Assembly (NCBI GenBank): GCA_963971285.1
Contig: OZ020244.1
Coordinates: 5,394,001 to 5,458,000, forward strand
Length of the DNA: 64,000 nt
Direction of reading: 5' to 3'
Origin: Astropecten irregularis
Taxonomy: Eukaryota > Echinodermata > Asteroidea > Paxillosida > Astropectinidae
A program made the translations under genes and the position numbers. Shown piece after piece: positions 48,601 through 59,289 of this stretch (position 1 is its first letter; each line of letters begins with the position of its first letter). The notes under the pieces are model-generated. The model searched no databases. It worked only from the letters and a program-made list of their open reading frames with translations, and was not told the DNA's origin.

Positions 48601-51600
48601 TTATAATGTCCCTCTTAGGCAGTTACAAATGTGTATCTGTGAATATAAAGTCATAGTTATTATGAACAAGTAAAGTTTAGCCGAGAGTATTTTTCATTAC
48701 ATACTCATTTTTGTACCTATATGAATTTTGGAAATATTTATAGTTGTAAAAAAAACAACTAACAATCGCTTAACAGTGTACCAGAAATTAATGGTTTCTG
48801 AAACATGTATACCATAAAAATTACCTGACAACAAGTGGGTCAGCAAGGGCGCTGTTGAAAGCTTCCTGAACTGCACTTGTGCTTGGGGCATATATCATCT
48901 TCTTGACATGAGAGTACAGACTTTGGCGGTGATCTTTCATGATGCTATGATTCGCATTCCAAAGCCATCTCCACACAGCTTGAAGAATGTGGAATGTGCA
49001 GAGAAGAAGGGTGGCATTAGGAAATGCTGCATGCAGAGCCTTTCTCTCTGGTAGACAATCATCTGTGATGAACACGGCAGGTCCCTGCTCTCCTTTGCCT
49101 CCAAAGCAATCTTGGGGTAGAAGGGTCTTCCACAGCTGGAGAGCTTCAGTGATTGTTTGCTCCTGTTCATTCGATGTAATTAAGACACCAATAGGTAGTC
49201 CACCAGCACAGCTGTGTGTCAGTAGCAAAAACACCCTGCTACCATGGCGATCAACATTACCTGTCAATACACATATAAGATCAAATCTGGATTAATAATT
49301 AAGAAAGCTACTAACTCCTGAGAATCTATCATACAGGGCGCAACTCATTGTAGTCCAGTCACATGCATGTACACTATACAGGTGACAATTGTACATGATC
49401 ACAGTGCACTGGTAAAGATTGAACAACTGGAAAAAACTCAAACAACAGACAGAATGACCCTAACACGGAATCAAATCAGGCCACGGTAGTGAGAAGGATT
49501 GAACTCAAAAGCCACATGTGCCACCAAATCAAAGACTTGATCATGATACATGTGTACCGGAATTTATCACACTATAAAACCAAGTTGACCTGTACCTGTT
49601 GAATCAATGAACACAAGTTCACTGCTCTGCCTTAGCTGGGAGTGAACACGTTGCATCAAGGGTGTGCAGATTGCAATGATGAGTTCATCATTGCTGCTTC
49701 TCTCCATCTTGGCACACGTTGAACCCATCTGCTTGTTGTAATCTACAATGATCTTCTGATCAATGCTAGCAATCATATCAGTGCCATCTGTTGCCCCATA
49801 TTGTTGATTGAAGATCTTGTAGTAGAGTCTTCAGGTAGGAAAAAAAACATTATACATGTACATATAAATTATCAACTTCAAATACGACTTCTAATATGAC
49901 TTACTGCCATCTAGGCATACCAGGAGGTTCAAATTAAAGGTAGCAGTTTAACGTGATTTCTAGAAGACTGCAACACCATAGTTTTCATATTATGCATGTC
50001 AAGATGAACAAACACCAATACCCCACGAAAACAAAAACACATGAACCTATAATGTAAACACACACAACAATAAATTTATCCGCTATGATCTGTCATTTAA
50101 GGTTTAGATATTCCAGTATGTGTCTTGATAAAATGAAGCTCAAAATTGATAAGAATTCTCTTAAATTTCTAGGGACAGAACTTACCGGTAGCAGAACTGC
50201 AAATCAGGAAAAATTGAGCGGTCTCCACACTTGGTTAAGTAGCTCTCTGGGTCGTCCATTTGTAGATCTATATCTAGCATGTTCAGGGCACTGCTTGGGG
50301 AATGCCCATGCTGATAAAGATCTGCCAGCTTGCCACACGTCTCCTCACTGACGTCCTTGTATTTCAAAGCTGAGGCGGCTTTGATGGCATGATTATGATG
50401 CCAGTTGAGATTAATGACAGTGGGAAGGGCTGGCATGTGTTGGTCGGTACTTCTGTTGCCATAAAAAAAGCAGTATTAGCATATTAATTATAACATATTG
50501 AAATGAAATGGCAACAATTTTCATTTAACTGTAACCAACGTAGGGCTGGATAGCTCAGTTGGAAGAGTGCCTGTACGGTATTCAGGAGGTCACCGGTTCG
50601 AATCCCACTCCAGTCAATCTTTCTTTGTTCTTTTTTCATTGACTTAAACATTCAGGCAGTTTCCCTTGTGGTTATTTGACATCTGATAAACTTTTTCAAT
50701 TAAAAAAGTAAAAAACAAATAATTAACTTCAGCAGTATTCAAACCGATGACCACCCGGAATACCGTATGGGCATGGAGGAATCCTCCATGGTATGGGGAA
50801 GAGGGTTGCTGGTTAAATCTCTCTCCAGTCAATTTTCTTTCTTTTTTCTTCAATTTACAATGACTTAGTTAAGGCTACAGTTACATGTACATAAATACCT
50901 GCTCATCCTGCCTCTGGATGTCGCAGTCCTCCTTACTGTAATGCTAAGAGAAGATACACAGCCAGTATCCTTCTTGTGGGTGGTTCTTGCTTGCATCGTC
51001 TGTCTTTGCTTCCCATGTTGACACCTATACTCGACCTGTGTTGAGAAACGAAATGTTTAATAGCAGCACAATACCCTCAATTGACATAGCCTAATTAATG
51101 GCAAATAGCTAAATCCCTTAACATTACTGTTCTTAAGACTTTTTTGTTGACTTATCATTAAAAATCAGCAAGATTTAGATGTTGAGATAAACCAATGTTG
51201 AGATTGCCTCATAACCAACCTTAGAGGTTGTCTGCATTATCTCTGTAAATCTAAAACAATGGGAAGAAATGTTTCTTAAGTGGTTATCCCACAGAATCAA
51301 GATGTGGCTGAAATCACATCGATAAACCTAGGCCTGTCGCCACATACAAGTATACAACTTATTGTAATGCGATACACTGACTTTGGGGGCTAATACGCTG
51401 CACTGAGGATAAATTTGAGAGACACTAGAGCGACTAACTGACCCAATATTTAAAGGTTTTGCATGCATTCTGTGAATATCAAGAGCAGCCCATTACACAT
51501 ACATTAAACAGCACATATCTGCTGAGTGAAGGACGGGTTCTCTTCACTCTCCATGTTGTCAAGGAAGATGCCTCAAATTCTTTCTTCCACGCTTTTGCAT

Positions 51601-51700
51601 CTTCCTCTGTGCTTACATCAAGACGCAAGGTAGCACTGAATCCATTCTCCTCACTGACAATTCTGCACAAATGATGGTTGTGTCCCTCTGGTAAAATTTC
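45633..51700 (-). CDS. MULE/FAR1-like transposase-derived protein with SWIM zinc finger, 9 exons
   Basis: Exons on the minus strand are 51700-51503, 51035-50899, 50452-50186, 49828-49596, 49260-48825, 48487-48175, 47996-47780, 47440-47180 and 46126-45633. All junctions are GT-AG and every phase matches, giving 851 residues to a TGA with no internal stop. The true first exon lies upstream and is not settled. Residues 67-105 (YRCQHG..THKKDTGC) look like a FLYWCH/FAR1-type zinc-binding unit. The MULE RNase-H fold follows: first Asp at 276 (VFIDSTG), second at 345/346 (FITDDCLPE), the C-x2-H motif LLCTFH at 366-369, and the catalytic Glu at 462 (NNYAEAAMR). Residues 555-568 are a SWIM finger (C-x-C-x8-C-x-H). 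The C-terminus is basic (PKRKR), as for a nuclear protein. With intact catalytic residues and nine introns it could be an active large transposon gene or a domesticated one. Confidence 0.9.
50533..50690 (+). mobile_element. tRNA-derived SINE in MULE gene intron
   Basis: GGGCTGGATAGCTCAGTTGG opens a tRNA-like head with a GGT anticodon-position loop. GGTTCGAATCCCACTCCAGT follows, then the common tail TTCTTTGTTC..CATTGACTTAA..CCCTTGTGGTTATTTGA. The T-stem is poorly paired, so it is not a functional tRNA. It lies between the second and third exons of the minus-strand gene. Confidence 0.8.
50700..50875. mobile_element. Degenerate SINE pair, head to head
   Basis: AACTTCAGCAGTATTCAAACCGATG..ACCCGGAATACCGTATGG is a minus-strand SINE head. 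GTATGGGGAAGAGGGTTGCTGGTTAAATC..CTCCAGTC followed by TTTTCTTTC..GACTTAG is a + strand end. They meet at the palindrome CATGGAGGAATCCTCCATG (50773-50791). Confidence 0.55.
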
Positions 51701-51704
51701 CTTT

Positions 51705-52180
51705 TACAAAACAGATAACATAAGTAGTTTCAATAGCTAGGCCTATCAATTAAACATTCGTCACAAGATTAAAGTCAAAAATAACTCTGTAATCATTACT
51801 ATTTGTGCCCTAGGCATAAATTATTATTATTATTTATTCGGCCAGAAGTCACACAGCAAATGAACGAATCAAGGATACAAGGGAAAATTCAATTATCAAA
51901 ATTAAAGTGAAACATCCCCTCGATCCCTAGTCCCTAATGCTTCTATATGTACACGTGACATAACTGATAAAAAGTGAATATTAAATCAGTATGGCCTATG
52001 TACATCATGTGGGGTTAGTGTGCTATAGTCCACAAGAGACCCCCATAATTTTCCACAAAAATCAAAGCCCTGCCCTCCTCTTTCCACAAATTTAACCTTG
52101 CTAGTATGCATAATACTGTATTGAAAAAGCACAACTGGTCAACATAAGTGACCATGGTTTTAGAAGCCATGTCTGAAAAC
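51705..52180. other. Probable first intron of the MULE gene
   Basis: No exon is supported here. The exon beginning at 51700 enters in phase 0, so the start codon must lie upstream on the minus strand. One possibility is the ATG at 52277 (MPSLDGDHERSEK...), whose putative donor is weak. Confidence 0.35.
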
Positions 52181-52520
52181 AATCATTGACCTTGCATGTG
52201 TTGTGGACTAAAGCACATAGACTGTGGGACGAGTCCGTTTTTTCGCTTCGTTCGTGGTCTCCGTCGAGGGAGGGCATGTAAACTTCACTGTCGACTGAAA
52301 ATATTATTCCATACAAGAAAAGGGTTGTTCCCCCTGCAAATACTGGCACAATAACGAGAATTTGGAGAAAACATGCGACCGTTTTCGGAAAAATACGATT
52401 CTTGGTCGAGCCAAAATTTGGACCAATTGACGGTTGGTTTTCATTTGAGAAAAATTTCCTCCAATCAGCACCCTGGTATTATACCTCACACAGACTCAAT
52501 CTCGCGCGGAATCCAACATG
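52180..52520. promoter_or_regulatory. CpG-rich, probably bidirectional promoter region
   Basis: CpG dinucleotides become frequent here compared with the AT-rich surroundings (CGCTTCGTTCG, CCGTCGAGGG, CTCGCGCGGA). The block separates the 5' side of the minus-strand MULE gene from an ATG-initiated + strand exon at 52518. No TATA box is evident. The call rests on base composition and gene arrangement. Confidence 0.35.
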
Positions 52521-52917
52521 GCGGGTAACGAAAAGGACGTCGGCGAAAAGCCTCGCAAAACTTGCTTTTTGCATTGCGATCCGAGCGCAAAAGGCGTTGC
52601 AACACCCTTCTCAGAACATACATGGGCACGTTTTCTGGAGTTTGTGGACAAAATATGGAAGGTCCTGTGAGGCACACAGTCTGAAATACCGAGAGAGTTC
52701 GAGTCCAAAATGTAAACAAACATGACGATCTGAACGGCATAGCATAGGCCATAGCGAAGGGCAGCCGGCAGCTTGAGGGGGCCGCGAGCAGGCCACCGAA
52801 CATGCCGAACATCGCTGGATATCATCGTTCCTTTTACGCTCCCCTCACCAAGAAGTACAAGCTGTAGAGGGAGAAGGCTGCCGAGGAGAGACGGCAAGAG
52901 AAATTCCCTGGAACTGG
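52518..52917 (+). pseudogene. Decayed first exon of an unidentified + strand gene
   Basis: An ATG opens 50 codons (MAGNEKDVGEKPRKTCFLHC...) with a Cys-x3-Cys pair and a Trp/Phe-rich end, then a stop at 52668. In a shifted frame, AGYHRSFYAPLTKKYKL, a TAG stop and REKAAEERRQEK run into a donor-like CTG|GTATGAG at 52917. GYHR.xY..xTKK.KL recalls the 'GYHRxCY' segment of transposon-associated proteins in marine invertebrates, here with Phe in place of Cys. A frameshift and two stops suggest it is dead. Confidence 0.4.
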
Positions 52918-53366
52918 TATGAGATCACTTAAATAAAATAGTTTATTTTGTTGTTCAACACAATAAATTGAATAATGATGCATGATGACCCGACAAAATT
53001 AGGCCAAGGCTTGCCCAAGCATCGTTGACATTGATGTGAATTTGAGAGTTGTGCGTTTGTAAAAATAAAGTTAATCATCATTCATGATCGTCATGTTTAT
53101 CATCAATTAAGTTGTATTTGTTTATTATGTTAAGCATGGAATGTTGTGGATAGTCATAGCTTTGTTAAATTGTTGTTACCAAAATTGGACTGCAACTGCA
53201 AGGAAAATACATAATTTTATATTTAATGTTGATGGAGATAAATTGTCATGCCATTTGTTACCTGAATTGGAATATTGTAAGCTTTGTCCTTCCGAACTCC
53301 ATCTACATAAATATTTGCAATCCAGAATCCATGTTAAAAGCTTATCGGGATCGAACCCACTTTTCA

Positions 53367-53390
53367 TTTTTTTTTTTTTTTTTTTTTTTC
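53367..53390. repeat. Poly-T tract
   Basis: A run of about 20 T residues interrupts otherwise ordinary DNA; length is likely variable. It may be the tail of a degraded minus-strand retroelement. Confidence 0.7.
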
Positions 53391-53716
53391 TCCACTCACA
53401 GCACCGACTTCTCATGCAGTGCATATGATGACACGAGGCACGTGCAGTGATGAGGACAGTCCACCAAAGAAGGTTGGGAGTACAAGAACAAATTAGGCTC
53501 AGAATTTGATGTGCTGTGTTGCATTACATTTTTGTCCTGTATGCAGTAATATACCAGAAATATTGAAACTGAGCATGACATTCATTTTCTGCAATTTACG
53601 TAAATTACGCATACCATGTGAATGAGAGTACATGTATTCACAAACTGTAGTGTACATGTACCTTAACATGCTCAAACAAGTTATGGTTTGGGTTTACATA
53701 ACATGTACATGTTTCG

Positions 53717-53966
53717 AAAGAAGGTAGGTTTCCGGTGACACCGTGTAATCTTTTTGTGTGAGAGTGTGTGGTTCTGAGAAGAACCGATGGTATAATCTTG
53801 ATGTTCCAAACAGTGTGCTCTGTTCGTCCTCAGGAGAGTGTCGCTCTCCTGAGGACAAACAGAGCACACTGATCGGAACGTCGAGATAACTTCCACCGGT
53901 TCTTCTCAGAACCACACACTCTCGCAGAAGAGATAACATGGTGTCACCGCAAACCTACCTTCTTTT
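53717..53966. mobile_element. Foldback element, arms of about 120 bp, tiny loop
   Basis: The outer arms AAAGAAGGTAGGTTT / AAACCTACCTTCTTT, the middle arms GAGTGTGTGGTTCTGAGAAG / CTTCTCAGAACCACACACTC, and the inner arms GTGTGCTCTGTTCGTCCTCA / TGAGGACAAACAGAGCACAC enclose a GAGAGTGTCGCTCTC centre near 53842. It does not code for protein. Transcribed, it would form a near-continuous hairpin. Confidence 0.9.
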
Positions 53967-53969
53967 AGT

Positions 53970-55480
53970 GATGTACATGTGTACTTAAATGGGTTTGTGT
54001 ATCTGCAGCTTTTTTGTGATACTTCTCCAGGTAGAACTTTCAACTATGCTTCCATAATTAGTTGCAGCCCATCACTTATTGGCAGAATGAGATTGTTTTA
54101 CTGCAAATGTAAAACATGCTTGTTTCAAATTGTTGTTACTAGGATGCTTGTAAAGAAAAAAAAATACAGAACATTTGTACTTTCAAAGTTTTTTTTCAGG
54201 TTTTCTGATTTATCAAAATTGAACATTTATAGGACCTTACAGTAGTGTGATGTGTGTATTGAAATAATTGTATTTCAGTTCACTGAGTATATGGAACTTT
54301 GAATGATGCCTTAATAATTAAAGTTATGCCACCCTCACTCATTGGCAGATTTCAGAATTGAGTTTTACAGCTAACTGACAAGTATGGCTGTGGTGCATAT
54401 TATTTTGAAGGTACGTAAAATGGTACGGTTTAAAACTAATGTAAATTTTTGAATGAAAAGGTTAAAAGACTTCACAGTTTCATCACAGAGAATGATTACA
54501 CCCTTCAGATCTGTGCACATAATGCACATTTACCTTGGAAGTTTAGTTTGAACATGTTTGTATTATTGTACACTCAGGCATACACAACTTGAATAATGCC
54601 ATCATACTCATAAAGGTTTTATTTTTGCTGTACATTGTTGTCTTGTACTTATTAAATGGGACAATAATTATTTTATATTAGAAATCAGTACAATAATTGG
54701 TTTGTTTGTTAAGTAAAAGGGGGATTATTTTGACACCTTATACCCAACTTCATGAAAGAAGGGGTACATGTACATACATGTATGTACATACAAACATATT
54801 TTCTACCATTAATTATGTCAACGTTGAACATGTTTTGTTTTACTATGCTTGAGTACGTGTCATATAGAAATTGTTTTTCATTCACATTATTTATGCTCGG
54901 TCACTCCTTAGCAGGTTTAAAAATTCAGTCATATTAGTGAACACTGGTATCATAAGACAAAAATATAGGGCATCTAGGACAGTTACCTTCATTGCCACTG
55001 TAAAGTATAGGCTTGATAGTTTGTTAATTGTGGTATTTTTAAGGTATAATGTTACTCAGTTAAAACAAAAAATAAATAAATGCACATTTATGTGTTACAT
55101 GATGAGAAATAAAGATTTTGGTGACTATTCTTTGCTTGAATTTTTGTGTCAATATAATTATTATGAAAAAATAATTATTATAAAAAAAAATCTTTTAGAT
55201 TGCCTTGTCACACTATTTCAGAAAGTGCTACACTTTTAGAAAGATTATCAAGAAAAGAAGGCAGTATTTTCAAACATCTTCAGTTATCGATCTTTATTCA
55301 ATAACTAAACTCTTCAAATCATGTTAAAAACAATTTCACCAAAACTGGGGAGGCACTCATTAAAATAATCAGATTTTTTAATCAGCCAAAAGACTGTACT
55401 GAAGTATTGGGAAGTGGGGTTTTGAGAAGGAAACTCGTATAAAACATTCCTTCTCGATGAATCATGAATGTACATTACAA
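53970..55480. other. AT-rich DNA without a supported gene
   Basis: The 60-122 codon ORFs here have skewed AT-rich codon content, lack flanking splice signals of note and match no family I recognise. ACATGTACATACATGTATGTACAT near 54765-54789 is a short alternating palindromic tract. Confidence 0.5.
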
Positions 55481-55524
55481 TAGGATAGGATTTCTGTTGC
55501 TGTAGCCCGTTAGGCTAACGTACA

Positions 55525-55640
55525 ATGGGGCGAGTTTGTCTGATACGCTATGAAATTGGTGGCGAAATTAACGGGGGCGAAGTGACTTGGGGGCGAAATT
55601 TTCAAAGAGTGCACGCGAAAAAAAACCCAACTCGCCCCAT
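55525..55640. mobile_element. Short MITE with 12-bp terminal inverted repeats
   Basis: ATGGGGCGAGTT at the left and AACTCGCCCCAT at the right are exact inverses, enclosing about 90 bp with GGGGGCGAA repeats. 55645-56497 beyond it holds no supported gene. Confidence 0.65.
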
Positions 55641-56497
55641 ATGACCGTCCGTACAAGTACGTGGTTTCGCCCCCATCCTTTTTTGCCGAATTTCTCCCAA
55701 ACGTGCCACTTTTGCAAGGGGGAACAAGCAGCTATGTGATCAGCGTGTCCTAATGGTCAACTGGTGCAAAATTCAGCCCCTCCCTCGGTGGTGGCCACGA
55801 AAATCATTTTCTAGAAGACTTTTTGCCCTTCGTCCCATAGTCTACTGACTAACCCCCATCATATGTATGTAGGCTTAATTCAATAGGTAATTGACATTGT
55901 AAAACCGTAAAACCCTAGACATGATAGGCCTACATAGGGCCAACTTCAGTACTTGTTGAGCTAGGAGAAACTTTTATAAAGGCACGTGTGAGCAACTTTG
56001 GGATATCGACGCTAGTAGTAGTACTATAATTGCTACTGACCCTGTAAGTTGAGTCTGTACACTACTATAGTTAGAACTTGTAGTAGGCCTAGTACAAGTT
56101 AAGGCCTACGTTAAAACTTAAGTGTCACGAGTGTACTGAATAGCGAGTGTTACACATGGAAAATGGAAACTCGCCGTCACAGCAAATGTGTGCTCCCCAA
56201 CATGAAACTATGATTATGATAGATAATGGTCCGAAATATTATTATTATATTATACATTACAGGTTTTGACTACCACACGCAAAACAAAATTACCATCAAC
56301 GGAGAGGGAAAAGCTCCATCGTAACAACAAAGCGCCATGTTCATCTGCAGTCTATCGAGTCTGCATGACATGACACAACATTGACAAGGGGAGCTCCCCA
56401 CAGTTAGCTAGTACAGCTGCAGCTAGCTTCGCAATTCGCGCGCGTAGTGCACGTCTAGTCTCCGTCTCAAGACCGGAATTGGCAGTATTAATGTACA

Positions 56498-56531
56498 AAA
56501 CCCCTCGCTACGGTGCAAAAAAAAAATACGC
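56498..56531. repeat. Right member of a perfect 34-bp inverted repeat
   Basis: It is the exact reverse complement of 42650-42683, lying 19 bp before homology with unit A's segment 2 resumes at 56550. Confidence 0.9.
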
Positions 56532-57210
56532 ACCCGGGGTCGATTTAACCAAACTCATCTTAACTTACTATCGATACATTGCAGCCATATGTAGGATAAG
56601 ATGGGTTATATTTCGTAACTCGAGTTACGATCGATCGTAGGGCTTCGTAAAACCGACCCCAGTACACACATGAGAAACTGTGTTCAGCATTCATTTAGTA
56701 TTCGTATCACTTTCATGATCATTACTTTGTTGACACTCAGTTTAAACTAAAAGCATTAGTAGTTTGTTGTTTGGCAGTTTGATATTTCACGCATAGGTCT
56801 ATATTGATGCAAATAATATGACGATGCAAAATTATTTTGACATGAACTGCGTGTTTTGTTAGTATAACACGAACTGTGTGATAAAGGTAGTTTGGACTGG
56901 ATCAGTGGAATTGCATTTATTTTCTCCTTTATAAATTTAAAACCCAAAACACGTTGCAAAGTCGTGGCTTCATTTCCCCCTTTTTATCGTCTTGATATCC
57001 GTCTGAATTGAAATCGTGAAAGTCTACCAAGAAAATACCATAAAGGTACATTAAGATGCTGTACAACACAGCAATGCTGAACGAAACTGCGCACCACTTG
57101 TTGCAACGTTGCATGTGTGACGGCGGCGTTGCCATGGTAGCCGGTCGTTGTGGAAAAACAAATTGTTTTGTTAAATGAGTTCACCATGGTAACCACCTCT
57201 TCCCTCCTTC

Positions 57211-57217
57211 TATAAAA
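57211..57217 (+). promoter_or_regulatory. TATA box of candidate small gene, copy B
   Basis: TATAAAA sits after CTCTTCCCTCCTTC. The predicted non-coding exon ends at the donor AAG|GTAAGA (57341/57342), as in copy A. Confidence 0.45.
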
Positions 57218-57588
57218 CCAGGTAGTACCAGGCCAGCTCCGTCATTTCATCTGCAGTCATACACGGGTGAAGGTGGAGTCGGATCGTCCGTCTGCTTATC
57301 GTCGCATTTTGTCTGTTTCACGCAGCGCACAAGGATATAAGGTAAGACGAACAACTTGTCTCCACTTTTGCCAACTCAGCCCACTTGATTTGTTACACAT
57401 AACTGGAATAAATACCAACAATAAAAAGCAAACTACATATTATTAACGGATGTTACTCAATGAATGTAATCTGATATAGAACCGAATGCTTGGAGGGAAG
57501 GTATATGAACAGAAATGAAAGGTAGTACGATATCTGATTGTGTATATCTTCACATTGCTTCATAATTCAATCAAAACAGGCCTCATTC

Positions 57589-57960
57589 ATGCTGCCTTCC
57601 GTCTTTGCTTTAATAGTATATTATTTCCCGGCCGATTTAGAATTTTTACTGTTTAAACCATTTTACCGTCTGACTCTTCAAATTTACACTAAATTGATGG
57701 ACAATGAAACGTGTATTTCGATTTTAGAAAAGATGCATGCAAATACATACAACGCGCATTTCATTTTCTGTAACAGTTATTTCATTTCTAAAAACGAAGC
57801 ACCTGATTTCATAAAGCAAATTTATATTATGTCATTCTGGACTTTGTCGGCGGCATTTGTTTTTTCTTTGTTCGGAGCCCAAAATATGGGTTGGTCGGAA
57901 ATACACAGTAATAAAAAGGGGCGCCCTTATAGAAAACCTTTGGTACATGGTGCATGGTGA
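57589..57960 (+). CDS. Candidate small protein, 123 residues, unrecognised (copy B)
   Basis: The acceptor ATCAAAACAG puts the exon start at 57580, and the first ATG opens the same 123-codon frame as in copy A with an identical stop position. Replacements relative to A include Val to Leu, Phe to Asn, a three-residue change in the second hydrophobic stretch, Leu to Ser and Ala to Pro. The remainder of the differences are silent. Cys spacing and the LEKMHA..TYNAHFIFCN core are unchanged. No family is recognised. Confidence 0.4.
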   Translation: MLPSVFALIVYYFPADLEFLLFKPFYRLTLQIYTKLMDNETCISILEKMHANTYNAHFIFCNSYFISKNEAPDFIKQIYIMSFWTLSAAFVFSLFGAQNMGWSEIHSNKKGRPYRKPLVHGAW

Positions 57961-57999
57961 AAACCTTACCTAATCAAGTATACTTTCACCATGCCTAGC

Positions 58000-58631
58000 T
58001 TTAAAGGTAATATCATACTTTGTTTTTTGTCAAAAATATATCAAGACAGATAAAGAAATAGTCATTTGAGAAAATTTCAGTCCCATACGGTGCTCACTTT
58101 GAGAGAAAACAGGGAAAAACGGCCACAGTATTTCTTAAGTCTTTTCTCTTTTATTTTTGATCTTTTAAAAGATCAAAACGATTTTCGGTCCTCGTTTTAC
58201 TCTTTTCTGGATAAATACAGCTTTTCAGGCGGAATAATTTAAACGGTATGTTTATATTGTTAATGAATACGTTAGGGGGAAACGGTTTGCATTCAAAGTC
58301 GACGTTAGGGGGAAATCGGCTGTTAGGGGGAAATTTCCACTTCCCCCTAATGTTTTCATTACCTTTTAAAGAAACATTTTTATTGTCCGTTTTTTGATAT
58401 AAGATGGAGAATGCTCCCATTAGGAAAATATATCAATTTCAAGTCGATCGGGTTGGAGGATATTTAGAAATAGGTAAATAAAGTTTGTGCATGACCCTAT
58501 GGGAATTTCCCCCTATCGTTGTTGTTAGAGTTATTATTATAACATTACCATCTCCATACCCTATAAGTTATACGTAAATCTGTGAACATTTCTGTTTTGG
58601 CTTCTTCCCAAAGTATACTACTACCTTTAAA
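58000..58631. mobile_element. MITE (family of 19442-19807) with a nested insertion
   Basis: It has the same ends as in copy A (TTTAAAGGTAATATCATACT and CTACTACCTTTAAAGG), but the body is interrupted at 58257-58536. Confidence 0.85.
58257..58536. mobile_element. Nested insertion with AACGTTAGGGGGAAA-type ends, unit B only
   Basis: Unit A reads TGTTTATAACATTACC without interruption. Unit B has about 280 bp between TTTATA and TATAACATTACC. Near its ends are ACGTTAGGGGGAAA and TTTCCCCCTATCGT, inverted with one mismatch, and GGGGGAAA recurs inside in both orientations. TTATA is a possible target duplication. Confidence 0.7.
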
Positions 58632-59285
58632 GGTAACGCCGGCCTCGTTGGGCGATTTTGGGCGCTTTTTGGCGCCAATGCATGCCTTTATAATGACTAG
58701 AAATGTCTTCCAAAGGTAGAATAGAACAATCCACACAAATAAAAGGTATAATTTAGCCGTTTTCATGATAAATACGAAAAAAGGTAAGTTACATGTGTTT
58801 TCTGAGTCAAATTTGTGGCTGGCCACGTGTTTTCCGAGTCAAATTTTTGACTCAGAAAACCCACGTGATGATGTGTTAGTTTCACTTCCAGTGTGTGAAA
58901 CTGCTGTTCTTACTAAAAAAAAATGGAGTATTACGTTTTGTTTAATAGCTGGTTTTTTTAAGTAAAGCTTAGCTGGTCGACCTGAGTATTTCCTTTTTAA
59001 AATTAAGAATTTCCAACAAGATAAAGCAACGTTTACATGCCAAATTAAGCCCGAGGCATTGGCCCGTGTTAACCAGTGCAGTCCACGCACCCCCGTACGG
59101 ACGTGTAGCATTTTTTGTGCGAGACCGCGCGGCCTGCAAGTTGAGTCACTCACCCGGTCCCCGTTGCATTATTTTTTTTTGGGGGGGGGAATGATTTTCG
59201 AGCGCAGCTGGAAAGCCTTGAGATAATTTTTTGTCATACATGAAAATCATTTTATGGCATCAAAATCTTTTTGTTATGTTCAAAT
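58627..59285. mobile_element. Element P, copy in segment 2 B
   Basis: It matches 19803-20425 from AAAGGTAACGCCGGCCTCGTT to GCATCAAAATCTTTTTGTTA. Its palindrome is disrupted by a duplicated arm (58797-58866: TTTTCTGAGTCAAATTTG, GGCTGGCCACGTG, then the complete inverted arm). Confidence 0.7.
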
Positions 59286-59289
59286 AACC

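Larger units (their letters stand above)
42427..56549. other. Unit-B-specific 14.1-kb segment carrying the MULE gene
   Basis: It replaces the 11.0-kb repeat block of unit A between segments 1 and 2. It contains a 20-bp tandem duplication at the left edge, perfect 34-bp inverted repeats, a LINE 3' fragment, the nine-exon MULE-like gene, SINEs, a decayed + strand exon, and foldback elements at 53717-53966 and 55525-55640. Its composition is AT-rich and mostly intergenic. Confidence 0.8.

Noticed and set aside
50543-50615. Functional tRNA gene (anticodon-position GGT)
   Set aside because: The T-stem has several mismatches, and the same head with the same tail recurs at 20430-20565 and 59290-59425, so it is a SINE.
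52486-52897. Overlapping minus-strand ORFs of 108 and 133 codons
   Set aside because: They are antisense to the CpG-rich decayed + strand exon, and their openness follows from base composition; no domain is visible.
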